Below, piece after piece: positions 35,043 through 43,412 of a stretch of 64,000 nt of DNA. The DNA is taken from contig NZ_VUOH01000001.1 of NCBI RefSeq assembly GCF_015390235.1, forward strand, positions 248,001 to 312,000, in the 5' to 3' direction. The notes beneath the pieces were generated by a model. It was given only the letters and a program-made list of their open reading frames with translations. It searched no databases and was not told the origin of the DNA. This stretch comes from Quadrisphaera sp. INWT6 (GTDB lineage: Bacteria; Actinomycetota; Actinomycetes; Actinomycetales; Quadrisphaeraceae). The position numbers were made by a program, and so were the translations under genes. Position 1 is the stretch's first letter, and each line of letters begins with the position of its first letter.

Positions 35043-36199
35043 GCACGACCCTGCCCGTCCCGACCGCTCCGGGTCCCGACGGGGGCGGCGCCACCGGCGA
35101 CCCGTCGCTGGACGCCCGGTGGTACGCCGCAGCCGTCCGCAGCGAGCTGTCCGACCTGCCCTCTGACGTGGTCGAGGAGCTCGCCGGCGGCCTCGAGGCC
35201 GACCTCGCCGACCTCGCGGCGGAGTCGTCCACCCCGCTGGCCGAGCGCCTCGGCCCGCCCCGCGGGTACGCCGCCGAGCTGCGCTCCGCCGCAGGCCTGG
35301 CGCCTCGGGTGCGCGGCGGGGCGGGTGGTTCCGGGCTCTGGGCCCGCGCCACCGAAGGCGTCCGGGAGGACGTCGAGCACGCCGCGACACACCTGCGCGC
35401 TCAACGGTGGTGGCCGGGTGCCGTGGAGCGGGCGGTGCTGCTGCGCCCTGCGTGGTGGGCGCTGCGCGGCGCGCTGCTGGCGTGGCTGGTCGTCGGGGCC
35501 CTCTGGGGCTGGGGCCAGACGCTCGGTGGGATCCTCGTCGTGCTCGCCGGCGCCGCGGCCAGCGTCGAGGTGGGCCGCCGCCGCCCCGTGGTGCCGTGGA
35601 AGAGGTCCCTGGTCCTGGCCGGGAACGTGCTGGCGGTGCTGGTCGCCCCCTTCGCGCTGCTCTCACTGGCCCAGCCGCAGACCGTCTACGTCGACAGCGG
35701 CTACGTGAACAGCGGCCCCGACACGTCCACGGGCGTCTGGGTCGACGGCCGCCAGGTCACCAACCTGTACCCCTACGACGCCCAGGGCCGGCCGCTGACC
35801 GGGGTGCAGCTGCTCGACGACTACGGCCAGCCCGTCTCCACCACCACCGGGGGAGCTCAGGACTGGACGACCTTCCAGGAACCCAGCCCCCTGGTGCCGG
35901 TGGTCGACGCCGAGGGCGTCGTGCGCTGGAACGCCTACCCCCTGCAGGTCAGGGTCGACGGCGGAGCCCCCGTGGAGCCCTCCCTGCCGCAGCCCACGCT
36001 CGCGCCGCTGCTAGGAGGCGCTGCTCCGACCGCCGGCGCTCCCAGCGCGAGCGCGACGCCGACCGAGCTCGCGACAGCGACCCCGAGCGCCACCGCGACG
36101 GCCGGGGTGCGGGAGCCCCTCTCCGGGGCCACCGCCGAGGCGCCCCCGGCTCAGGGGACCCTTGCGCCCACCCCGACCGCCTCCGTCGCAGCGGGCTGA
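35039..36199 (+). CDS. DUF1700-like membrane protein paired with PadR
   Basis: The 386-residue protein has an N-terminal helical domain (WYAAAVRSELSDLPSDVVEELAGG...LAERLGPPRGYAAELRSAAG) like the HAAS/DUF1700 domain that pairs with PadR regulators, two or three membrane helices (LRGALLAWLVVGALWGWGQ; LVLAGNVLAVLVAPFALLSL), then an outside region (VYVDSGYVNSGPDTST...) and a Thr/Ala/Pro-rich tail. The ATG overlaps the padR stop. It is probably a membrane sensor or target working with PadR; the extracytoplasmic part has no recognised fold. Confidence 0.8.
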   Translation: MSTTLPVPTAPGPDGGGATGDPSLDARWYAAAVRSELSDLPSDVVEELAGGLEADLADLAAESSTPLAERLGPPRGYAAELRSAAGLAPRVRGGAGGSGLWARATEGVREDVEHAATHLRAQRWWPGAVERAVLLRPAWWALRGALLAWLVVGALWGWGQTLGGILVVLAGAAASVEVGRRRPVVPWKRSLVLAGNVLAVLVAPFALLSLAQPQTVYVDSGYVNSGPDTSTGVWVDGRQVTNLYPYDAQGRPLTGVQLLDDYGQPVSTTTGGAQDWTTFQEPSPLVPVVDAEGVVRWNAYPLQVRVDGGAPVEPSLPQPTLAPLLGGAAPTAGAPSASATPTELATATPSATATAGVREPLSGATAEAPPAQGTLAPTPTASVAAG

Positions 36200-36409
36200 C
36201 CCGAGCACGCACCCGGGCCGCCCACCCGGTGGCGGCGCGGGGAGGTCGGCGCCAGGGTCGTGGGGTGCCCGCGCAGCGACCTCCCCGGCCGGTGCTGCTG
36301 CCGCACCCGGTGACGGGGGACCTCCACCCCTCCCCGGTCCCGCCGGGCACCGGGTGGCCCGGCGACCCGGCCCGCGCCGCGCAGCCGCGTCGCCCGCGAC
36401 CCCGCCCAG

Positions 36410-37168
36410 GTGGAGGCGCTCGCGGCGTCGTCGCGCGACACCGGCCAGCTCGACGCGCGCGTCTCCGTCTGCCGGGCGTGCCCCCGCCTGGTCGCCTGGC
36501 GCGAGGACGTCGCCGCGACCGCCCGGCGCGCCTACCTCGGCCAGCCGTACTGGGGCCGGCCGATCAGCGGCTGGGGCGACCCGCACGCCCCGCTGCTCGT
36601 GGTGGGTCTCGCGCCCGCGGCGCACGGGGGCAACCGCACGGGGCGCGTCTTCACCGGCGACCGCTCCGGCGACTGGATCTTCGCTGCCCTGCACCGCGCG
36701 GGCCTCGCCGCCCAGGAGCGCAGCGACCACGCCGGCGACGGGCAGCACCTCGTGGGCGCGCGCATCGCCGCCGCGGTGCGCTGCGCCCCGCCCGACAACC
36801 TCCCGACCACCGACGAGCGAGCGGCGTGCGCCCCGTGGCTCGACCGCGAGGTGCAGCTGGTGCGCCCCCGGGTGCTCCTCGCGCTGGGGGGCATCGCCTG
36901 GGACGCGTCGCTGGCCTGCGCCCGGCGGCTCGGGTGGGAGGTCCCGCGGCCCCGCCCGCGCTTCGGGCACGCCGCCCGCGCCGAGCTGCGGCGCGGGGGA
37001 GCGGGCGGCGACGTCGTCCACCTCGTCGGCAGCTACCACGTCAGCCAGCAGAACACCTCGACCGGGCGCCTGACCGAGGCCATGCTCGACGACGCCGTGG
37101 GGATGGCCGCGGCGCTCGCCGGGCTGCCGGCGCTGGACCGGTCGGAGGACGCAGCGGCCGCTCGGTGA
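36410..37168 (+). CDS. Family 5 (UdgB-like) uracil-DNA glycosylase, 5' end probably frameshifted
   Basis: The 252-residue readable product has the family 5 motifs GLAPAAHGGNRTGRVFTGD (active site) and GSYHVSQQNTSTGRLT, plus the iron-sulfur ligand pattern CRACPRL near the N-terminus. It excises uracil and related bases from DNA. The GTG at 36410 has no good ribosome site. A better N-terminus (GTG 36265, reading PVLLPHPVTGDL and PPGTGWPGDPAR) lies in another frame and joins after a shift near 36370-36390. The full protein would be about 300 residues. An indel error or a shortened protein are both possible. Confidence 0.85.
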   Translation: MEALAASSRDTGQLDARVSVCRACPRLVAWREDVAATARRAYLGQPYWGRPISGWGDPHAPLLVVGLAPAAHGGNRTGRVFTGDRSGDWIFAALHRAGLAAQERSDHAGDGQHLVGARIAAAVRCAPPDNLPTTDERAACAPWLDREVQLVRPRVLLALGGIAWDASLACARRLGWEVPRPRPRFGHAARAELRRGGAGGDVVHLVGSYHVSQQNTSTGRLTEAMLDDAVGMAAALAGLPALDRSEDAAAAR

Positions 37169-37281
37169 GGTGTCGGGTCGCCCGCGACCGGTCTGTAGGT
37201 GATGATCTCCGCCTCACCCCAGCGGGTGCCTCCCGACGGTGGAGTCGGTGGCCCCGTTACCGGTCGTGCCCGGACGAACCC

Positions 37282-37287
37282 TAGATT
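37282..37287 (+). promoter_or_regulatory. Possible -10 element for a leaderless ndh transcript
   Basis: TAGATT fits the actinobacterial TANNNT and sits 7 bases before the ndh ATG, so transcription could begin at the A of the start codon. No Shine-Dalgarno precedes this ATG. A GTTACC at 37256-37261 is a weak -35 candidate with a long spacer. Confidence 0.35.
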
Positions 37288-37294
37288 TGGCTGC

Positions 37295-38698
37295 ATGACC
37301 GCCCCCGCCTCCCTGGAGTCCCCCGTGCCCGCCGCGGCTGGACGCCCCCGGATCCTGCTGCTCGGCGGAGGCTTCGTGGGCCTCCTCACGGCCCGTCACC
37401 TGCTGAAGCAGCTCAAGGCGGGGGAGGCGCAGGTCGTCGTCGTCGACCCGCGCCCGTACATGACCTACGCGCCGTTCCTGCCCGAGGTGGCCGGCGGCTC
37501 GATCGAGGCCCGCCACGTCGTGGTCTCCCTGCGCCAGGCGCTCAAGGGCGCCGACGTCGTCACCGGCACCGTGACCGGCATGGACCCGGCCCGCAAGGTC
37601 GCCTTCGTGCAGCCCCAGGAGGGCGAGCAGGTCGAGATCTCCTACGACCACGTGGTCGTGGGCCTCGGCGCCGTCTCCCGCGTGTTCCCGATCCCGGGCC
37701 TCATGGAGCAGGCGATCGGCTTCAAGTCCGTCGAGGAGGCCACGGCCTGCCGCGACCACATCCTCGACCGCCTCGACGCCGCCGCGGTCATGACCGACCC
37801 GGCCGCCAAGAAGCGCGCCCTCACCTTCGTCTTCGTCGGCGGCGGCTACGCCGGCATCGAGGCCATGGCCGAGCTCGAGGACCTGGTCCGCGCCTCGGTG
37901 AAGAACCACTCCGGCATCTCCCAGGACGAGATCAACTTCGTCGTGGTCGAGGCCCTCGGCCGCATCCTCCCCGAGGTCGGCCCCGAGATGGGCCTGTGGT
38001 CGCTGGGCCAGCTGCGCGAGCGCGGCATCGACATCCGCCTCGACACCCAGCTGAAGTCGATCGAGGGCGGCCACGCCGTGCTCTCCGACGGCACCGAGTT
38101 CGACACCGACACCGTGGTGTGGACCGCCGGCATCAAGTCGAACCCCGTGCTCGCCGCCACCGGCCTGCCGCTCGACAAGCTGGGCCGCCTGACCGTCCGC
38201 GCCGACCTGCGGGTCGCCGGCGACGACGGCGTGGTCGACGGGGCTTGGGGCGCCGGCGACGCGTGCGCCGTCCCCGACCTCACCAAGGAGCCGGGCCAGT
38301 TCTGCCCGCCCAACGCCCAGCACGCCGTGCGCGAGTCCAAGACCCTCGCCGCCAACATCGTCGCCACCCTGCGCGGCGAGGCGCTGACCGACTACCGCCA
38401 CAAGTACATCGGCACCGTGGCGTCGTTCGGCATCGGCAAGGGCGTCGCCAACACCTTCGGCCTCAAGGTCAAGGGCTTCCCGGCGTGGCTCATGCACCGC
38501 GGCTACCACCTGTACGCGATGCCGACCCTCGACCGGAAGGTGCGCATCGCCCTCGGCTGGGCCGCCTCCGGCATGGGCGTCACGCGCGACATGGTGGCCA
38601 TCGGCCGCCAGGCGCGCCCGCGCGAGGAGTTCGTGGCCGCCGGGGCCAAGCCGCCGGCGCCCCGCCCCGTGGGCGACCCGTTCCCCGGCAAGAGCTGA
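37295..38698 (+). CDS. ndh: Type II NADH dehydrogenase (NDH-2)
   Basis: The 467-residue flavoprotein has two nucleotide-binding folds: RILLLGGGFVGLLTARHL (FAD, about 18-35) and LTFVFVGGGYAGIEAMAEL (NADH, about 175-193). Also seen are DPRPYMTYAPFLPEVAGG, VVWTAGIK, GAGDACAVPDL and PNAQHAVRESKTLA. It oxidises NADH and reduces menaquinone at the membrane without pumping protons. The ATG at 37295 gives the usual N-terminus. A strong terminator follows, so it is probably a single-gene transcript. Confidence 0.93.
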   Translation: MTAPASLESPVPAAAGRPRILLLGGGFVGLLTARHLLKQLKAGEAQVVVVDPRPYMTYAPFLPEVAGGSIEARHVVVSLRQALKGADVVTGTVTGMDPARKVAFVQPQEGEQVEISYDHVVVGLGAVSRVFPIPGLMEQAIGFKSVEEATACRDHILDRLDAAAVMTDPAAKKRALTFVFVGGGYAGIEAMAELEDLVRASVKNHSGISQDEINFVVVEALGRILPEVGPEMGLWSLGQLRERGIDIRLDTQLKSIEGGHAVLSDGTEFDTDTVVWTAGIKSNPVLAATGLPLDKLGRLTVRADLRVAGDDGVVDGAWGAGDACAVPDLTKEPGQFCPPNAQHAVRESKTLAANIVATLRGEALTDYRHKYIGTVASFGIGKGVANTFGLKVKGFPAWLMHRGYHLYAMPTLDRKVRIALGWAASGMGVTRDMVAIGRQARPREEFVAAGAKPPAPRPVGDPFPGKS

Positions 38699-38710
38699 GG
38701 ACCTGACGCC

Positions 38711-38748
38711 GACGGCGGGGCCGGTGCACGCGCACCGGCCCCGCCGTC
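38711..38748 (+). terminator. Perfect 17-bp hairpin terminator after ndh
   Basis: GACGGCGGGGCCGGTGC pairs with GCACCGGCCCCGCCGTC around a 4-nt loop, 12 bases after the ndh stop and 10 bases before the tRNA. Confidence 0.88.
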
Positions 38749-38758
38749 GTCCTCTTCG

Positions 38759-38832
38759 GCCCCCGTAGCCCAACCGGCAGAGGCAGGCGCCTTAAAAGCG
38801 CCTCAGTGCGGGTTCGAACCCCGCCGGGGGCA
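38759..38832 (+). tRNA. tRNA with UAA anticodon (Leu-type), short variable loop
   Basis: All arms fold: acceptor GCCCCCG/CGGGGGC (7 bp), D arm GCC-11-nt loop-GGC, anticodon arm GGCGC-CTTAAAA-GCGCC, variable loop TCAGT (5 nt) and T arm GCGGG-TTCGAAC-CCCGC. The anticodon is TAA, which reads UUA (Leu). The discriminator base is A and the 11-nt D loop ending GGCAGA is like bacterial tRNA-Leu. The odd point is the 5-nt variable loop: bacterial tRNA-Leu normally has a long class II arm. CCA is not encoded. Identity is therefore provisional. Confidence 0.88.
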
Positions 38833-38976
38833 CCCCGGGCGCACCGGAGACCGCTCGTCGATGAGCCTCTCAGGTGCTTCACAGCGCGCCAGCGCGGCGA
38901 CTCCTTTACCCACCCATTACTCTTGGGGAGATCCTGCGGCGCACCGCCGCGGTCAGCGTTCCCCGGAGGGCCTCGC

Positions 38977-39801
38977 ATGGAGAGCAACAACCCGGCGCTG
39001 CGCAACGCGCCGCAGTTCAAGCGCGGTGGCTACGCCGGCTTCGACGCCGCGCCCCGCGGCGGCGCGCCGACGGCCCCGCACGACGCCCGGTCCCTCGAGG
39101 ACATGTACAACGGGCCGACGGCCACCGCCTCGCACACGGGCCGCATGACGTACGACGACGTCGTGCTGCGCGCAGGCATGACGCTCGGGACCGTCGTCGT
39201 GCTCGGTGGCGTCAGCTACCTGCTCGGCAACCCGCTCCTGATGATCGTCGGCGCGCTGGGTGGCCTCGTGCTGGGCCTGGTCAACTCCTTCAAGCGCGAG
39301 CCCAGCCCCGCGCTGATCTTGGCCTACGCAGCCCTGCAGGGTCTGTTCATCGGTGGCATCAGCAAGTTCATCGACGTGCAGTACGCGGGCAGCAGCGTCG
39401 CGCTGCAGGCGGTCATCGCCACCGTCGCGGTGTTCGCCGTGATGCTGGTGCTCTACCGCAGCGGCGCCGTGCGGGCCACGCCGAAGTTCCGCCGGATCCT
39501 CATCGGCGCGGTGCTGGGGTACGCCGTCTTCTGCCTCATCAACTTCGTCTTCGCGCTGTTCGGCGCTGGGCTGAACCTCTGGGCCGGTCCGCTGGGCCTC
39601 GCGGTCGGCGCCATCGGCGCGGTGCTCGCATCCCTCTCGCTGGTGCTCGACTTCGACTTCATCGAGACCGGCGTGAAGAACGGCATCCCGCAGCGCTACG
39701 CCTGGACCGCCGCGTTCGGCCTCACGGTCACGCTGGTCTGGCTGTACATCGAGCTGCTGCGCATCCTGTCGATCCTGCGCTCCATGGCGGGCGGCGACTG
39801 A
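38977..39801 (+). CDS. Bax inhibitor-1/YccA family membrane protein
   Basis: The 274-residue protein has a 60-residue cytoplasmic N-region and seven membrane helices. SLSLVLDFDFIETGV followed by NGIPQRYAWTAAFGL is the conserved end of the actinobacterial YccA branch of the BI-1 family (PF12811), including the acidic residues of the pH-sensing site. The ATG at 38977 has GGAGGG 7 nt upstream. Family members modulate membrane proteases or calcium leak; the role in Actinobacteria is not established. Confidence 0.92.
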   Translation: MESNNPALRNAPQFKRGGYAGFDAAPRGGAPTAPHDARSLEDMYNGPTATASHTGRMTYDDVVLRAGMTLGTVVVLGGVSYLLGNPLLMIVGALGGLVLGLVNSFKREPSPALILAYAALQGLFIGGISKFIDVQYAGSSVALQAVIATVAVFAVMLVLYRSGAVRATPKFRRILIGAVLGYAVFCLINFVFALFGAGLNLWAGPLGLAVGAIGAVLASLSLVLDFDFIETGVKNGIPQRYAWTAAFGLTVTLVWLYIELLRILSILRSMAGGD

Positions 39802-39821
39802 CCGGCTGGCAGCATGACGCG

Positions 39822-40142
39822 GTGACCTCACCGCGCGAACGGGCCGAGCGCGAGCTCGGGCGGGTCCTGACCCGCCTGGCGGCGCTCGGCCCGTCTCGTC
39901 TGTCCAGGCCCGCCGACGGCGGCGGCCCCTCACCGGCTGACGTCGTGCGACCCGCCCTGCAGGAGCTCGCGGACGACGCCGCGGCGCTGGAGGGGCGGTC
40001 CCCGCGCGCCGTCCCCGTGCTCGCCGGGCGGGCCCTGGGCGACCAGCTCGCCGTGCTGGGCCGCGACCTGCTGGGGGTCGGCGACGACGCCGCGCTCGAG
40101 CGCGCCACCGCTCGCCTCGAGGCCCTGCGCCGAGCCCTCTGA
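39822..40142 (+). CDS. Small hypothetical protein
   Basis: The 106-residue Ala/Arg/Leu-rich protein begins VTSPRERAERELGRVLTRLAALG and has no membrane helix, Cys or recognised motif. The GTG start is 20 bases after the yccA stop. High third-position GC and the helical heptad-like pattern (ELADDAAALEGRS, LAVLGRDLLGVGDDAALER) support a real gene. I do not recognise the family. Confidence 0.6.
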   Translation: MTSPRERAERELGRVLTRLAALGPSRLSRPADGGGPSPADVVRPALQELADDAAALEGRSPRAVPVLAGRALGDQLAVLGRDLLGVGDDAALERATARLEALRRAL

Positions 40143-40145
40143 GCC

Positions 40146-40192
40146 CCGCCCTCCCACAGCCCTCTGGGCGGAGAGTGCGACCGGGAGGGCGG
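40146..40192 (+). terminator. Weak hairpin, possible terminator
   Basis: CCGCCCTCCC (40146-40155) pairs with GGGAGGGCGG (40183-40192) over a 27-nt loop just after the small gene at 39822-40142. The loop is long, so this is a weak candidate. Confidence 0.35.
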
Positions 40193-40233
40193 AGGCCGGG
40201 CGGGGGACCCGCCGGGGGTGGGACCATGGCCGG

Positions 40234-41643
40234 GTGCAGTACGCCGAGAGCATCGTCGACCTGATCGGCGGCACCCCGCTGGTCAAGCTGAACCGCGTCA
40301 CCGAGGGGATCGCCGCCACCGTGCTGGCGAAGGTCGAGTACCTCAACCCCGGCGGCTCCGTGAAGGACCGCATCGCCGAGCGCATGATCGAGGCGGCCGA
40401 GCGCTCCGGCGCCCTGCGGCCCGGCGGCACCATCGTGGAGCCGACCAGTGGCAACACGGGCGTCGGCCTCGCCCTGGTCGCCCAGCGCAAGGGCTACCGC
40501 TGCATCTTCGTGTGTCCCGACAAGGTGGGCGCGGAGAAGCGCGACGTGCTGCGCGCCTACGGCGCCGAGGTGGTCGTCACCCCGACCGCCGTGGCCCCCG
40601 ACAGCCCTGAGAGCTACTACTCCGTGTCCGACCGGATCGCCCGCGAGACCCCCGGCGGCTGGAAGCCCGACCAGTACGCCAACCCCGAGGGCCCGGCGAG
40701 CCACTACGCCTCCACGGGGCCGGAGATCTGGAAGGACACCGACGGCCGGATCACGCACTTCGTGGCGGGCGTCGGCACCGGCGGCACCATCACCGGCACC
40801 GGGCGGTACCTGAAGGACACCTCGGCCGACCGCGCCGAGGACGACGGCGGCCGCGTCCACGTCGTCGGCGTCGACCCGGAGGGCTCGGTCTACTCCGGCG
40901 GCACCGGGCGCCCGTACCTCGTCGAGGGCGTCGGCGAGGACATCTGGCCCCCGGCGTACGACCCGACCGTGCCCGACCAGATCGTCGCCGTCAGCGACGC
41001 CGAGGCCTTCGCCATGACGCGTCGCCTCGCCCGCGAGGAGGGCCTGCTGGTCGGCGGGTCCTGCGGCATGGCCGTGGTGGGGGCGCTGCGCGTCGCGCGC
41101 GAGCTGCCCGCCGACGCCGTCGTCGTCGTCCTGCTGCCCGACTCCGGCCGCGGGTACCTCGGCAAGATCTTCAACGACGCGTGGATGCGCTCGTACGGCT
41201 TCGACGTCGACGCGCCCGGCGCCGCCGCGGTGGGTGGTGCCACCGCCGGTGACGTGCTGCGCGGCAAGTCCGGGCGCCTGCCCGACCTCGTGCACACCCA
41301 CCCCACCGAGACGGTGCACGACGCCATCGAGATCCTGCGCGAGTACCAGGTCTCGCAGATGCCCGTGGTCGGCGCGGAGCCGCCGGTCATGGCTGGCGAG
41401 GTGGCCGGCTCGGTCACCGAGGAGGGGCTGCTGGAGGCCGTCTTCTCGGGCACGGCGTCGCTGTCCGACGCGGTGAGCAAGCACATGGCCGAGCCCCTGC
41501 CGCTCGTCGGCGCGGGCGAGCCCCTCGACGGCCTGCGCGAGACGCTGCGCGTCAACCGCGCGGTGCTCGTGGCGGTCGAGGGCAAGCCCGCCGGCGTGGT
41601 CACCCGCGCCGACCTGCTCGCCTACCTCGCCAGCAGGCACTGA
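40234..41643 (+). CDS. cbs: Cystathionine beta-synthase
   Basis: The 469-residue PLP enzyme has Lys44 (NPGGSVKDRIAERM) for the Schiff base, EPTSGNTGVGLALVA (substrate loop), GVGTGGTITGTGRYL (phosphate loop) and two C-terminal CBS domains (about 345-469; LVHTHPTETVHDAIEIL, LRVNRAVLVAVEGKPAGVVTRADL). It condenses serine or O-acetylserine with homocysteine or sulfide in transsulfuration. metB lies 5 kb downstream, as in M. tuberculosis (Rv1077, Rv1079). The start is GTG 40234. Confidence 0.94.
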   Translation: MQYAESIVDLIGGTPLVKLNRVTEGIAATVLAKVEYLNPGGSVKDRIAERMIEAAERSGALRPGGTIVEPTSGNTGVGLALVAQRKGYRCIFVCPDKVGAEKRDVLRAYGAEVVVTPTAVAPDSPESYYSVSDRIARETPGGWKPDQYANPEGPASHYASTGPEIWKDTDGRITHFVAGVGTGGTITGTGRYLKDTSADRAEDDGGRVHVVGVDPEGSVYSGGTGRPYLVEGVGEDIWPPAYDPTVPDQIVAVSDAEAFAMTRRLAREEGLLVGGSCGMAVVGALRVARELPADAVVVVLLPDSGRGYLGKIFNDAWMRSYGFDVDAPGAAAVGGATAGDVLRGKSGRLPDLVHTHPTETVHDAIEILREYQVSQMPVVGAEPPVMAGEVAGSVTEEGLLEAVFSGTASLSDAVSKHMAEPLPLVGAGEPLDGLRETLRVNRAVLVAVEGKPAGVVTRADLLAYLASRH

Positions 41644-41657
41644 CGCCCGCCCCGGAC

Positions 41658-41728
41658 CGCAGCCGAGCGCCTGGTTGCGGTTCCGGGGTGGTGCTGGATC
41701 GCAGCCGAGCGCCTGGTTGCGGTTCCGG
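41658..41728. repeat. Two direct copies of a 29-bp hairpin repeat
   Basis: The same 29 bases (beginning CGCAGCCGAGCGCCTGG) occur at 41658-41686 and 41700-41728. Each can fold by pairing CCGCAGCC-type and GGTTGCGG-type arms. They lie between the convergent cbs and ATPase genes, so they may end both transcripts or be a REP-like element. Confidence 0.75.
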
Positions 41729-41731
41729 CGC

Positions 41732-43372
41732 TCAGCGGCGGCGCACGCCGAAGATGCTGCGGGTGATCTCGCGCCCGAGGCTCGAGGCAGCGGAGCGCGC
41801 GAAGCTCCGGAACGCCGAGGAGCCGAGCACCTGCTCCACCACGGAGCGGTCCTCGGGCTCGGCCCCGCGCCGGGACGAGGGGCGCGACGACGACGGCCGC
41901 CGCGGCTCGTCCCAGCTGTCGCCGGTCGGCAGGGCGTCGTCGTCCTGCCTCGTCCGCGGGGCCTGCGGTGTCGTCGGAGCGCGGTCGGCGCGCGGAGGAG
42001 CGGCGGTCTTGCGGGTCAGGCGCTCGTAGGCGGAGTCCCTGTCGATCGGGGTCCCGTACTCCGCCTGCAGCGGCGACGCCGCGACGATGCGCTGCTGCTC
42101 GGCCTCCGGAGCGGGCGCCATGAGCGACTGCGGCGCACGCAGGCGCGTCCACGCCACGGGCGTCGGCACCCCGCTCTCGGACAGCACCGTCGCCACGGCC
42201 TCGCCGGTGCCGACGCTGGTCAGCAGGGTCTCCGTGTCGTAGTGGGAGCTCCTCGGGTAGGTCGAGGCGGTCGCGCGCAGGGCCTTGGCGTCGTCGGGGG
42301 TGAAGGCGCGCAGCGCGTGCTGCACCCGCGAGCCCAGCTGCGCGAGGACCTCCTTGGGCAGGTCGGTGGGGCTCTGCGTCACGAACACCACGCCCACGCC
42401 CTTGGAGCGCACCAGGCGGACGGTCTGCGCGACCTGCGCGACGAAGTCCTTGCTGGCACCGGTGAAGAGCAGGTGCGCCTCGTCGAAGAAGAAGACCAGC
42501 TCCGGCTTCTCGAGGTCGCCGACCTCGGGCAGCTCCTCGAAGAGCTCGGCGAGCAGCCACAGCAGGAACGTGGAGAACAGCGCCGGGCGGCCCTGCACGG
42601 CGGGCAGCTCCAGGCACGAGACCACGCCGCGCTCCTGCCCGTCGACAGGCACCGTGCGCAGGAGGTCGTGGACGTCGAGCTCCGGCTCGCCGAAGAAGGC
42701 GTCGGCGCCCCCGTCGGCGAAGGCGAGCAGCTCGCGCAGGAGCACGCCCGCCGTCTGCTTGCTCAGCCCGCCGAGGCCCTCGAGGTCGGCCTTGCCCTCG
42801 GGGGAGACGAGGTGGCTGATGACGGCCCTCAGGTCCGCCAGGTCGAGCAGCGGCAGACCGGCCCTGTCGGCCCAGTGGAACACCAGCGCCAGCGACGACG
42901 ACTGCACCTCCGAGAGGTCCAGCACGCGCGCCAGCAGCGCCGGGCCGAAGCTCGTGATGGTCGCCCGCACCGGCACCCCGGTGCCGATGCCCCCGAGGGC
43001 CAGCAGCTCGGTGGGGCAGCCCGCCGGCGCCCACTGCTGGCCCACGTCGGCGGCGCGCGACGTCACCCGGTCGGACGCCTGCCCGGGCAGCGCGATGCCC
43101 GACAGGTCGCCCTTGACGTCGGTGAGGAACGTCGGGACGCCGTGGGCGCTGAGCTGCTCGGCGACGAGCTGCAGCGTCTTGGTCTTGCCCGTCCCGGTGG
43201 CGCCGGCCACCAGGCCGTGGCGGTTGAGCACGGACAGCGGCAGCTGCACGGGTGCGTCGGGGTGGGCGGTGCCGTCGACGACGAGCGCGCCGAGCTGCAC
43301 CGCGGGGCCCGAGGTGGCGTAGGCGGCGCGGACCTCGTCGAGGAACCCCGCGGTCTCAGGAGTGCTGGTCAC
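41732..43372 (-). CDS. HerA-like ATPase (DUF853)
   Basis: The 546-residue RecA-fold ATPase has Walker A GATGTGKTKTL (near residue 56), then LTDVKGDLSGIALPG, Walker B VFFFDEAHLLF and VGVVFVTQSPTDLPKEVL with LGSRVQHALRAFTPDD. The last are signatures of the DUF853 branch of HerA/FtsK-like translocases. The C-terminal 110 residues are disordered and Arg/Ser/Pro-rich. Function is unsettled in bacteria; DNA or protein translocation is presumed. The start is GTG 43372. It lies downstream of the MocR gene, with 40 bases between. Confidence 0.9.
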   Translation of the reverse strand: MTSTPETAGFLDEVRAAYATSGPAVQLGALVVDGTAHPDAPVQLPLSVLNRHGLVAGATGTGKTKTLQLVAEQLSAHGVPTFLTDVKGDLSGIALPGQASDRVTSRAADVGQQWAPAGCPTELLALGGIGTGVPVRATITSFGPALLARVLDLSEVQSSSLALVFHWADRAGLPLLDLADLRAVISHLVSPEGKADLEGLGGLSKQTAGVLLRELLAFADGGADAFFGEPELDVHDLLRTVPVDGQERGVVSCLELPAVQGRPALFSTFLLWLLAELFEELPEVGDLEKPELVFFFDEAHLLFTGASKDFVAQVAQTVRLVRSKGVGVVFVTQSPTDLPKEVLAQLGSRVQHALRAFTPDDAKALRATASTYPRSSHYDTETLLTSVGTGEAVATVLSESGVPTPVAWTRLRAPQSLMAPAPEAEQQRIVAASPLQAEYGTPIDRDSAYERLTRKTAAPPRADRAPTTPQAPRTRQDDDALPTGDSWDEPRRPSSSRPSSRRGAEPEDRSVVEQVLGSSAFRSFARSAASSLGREITRSIFGVRRR

Positions 43373-43412
43373 GGGGCGGACGGTAGCCCCGCAGGACCCC
43401 TCGGACCAGCGC

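Noticed and set aside
34359..35666. 435-codon minus-strand frame over the padR repeats and membrane-protein gene
   Set aside because: It consists of Arg/Pro/Ala-rich antisense translation of the repeats and of padR, with no homology-like features.
38806..38976. Longer start for the YccA gene overlapping the tRNA
   Set aside because: It would run into the T arm of the tRNA, and the ATG at 38977 has a good ribosome site and homologous N-terminus.
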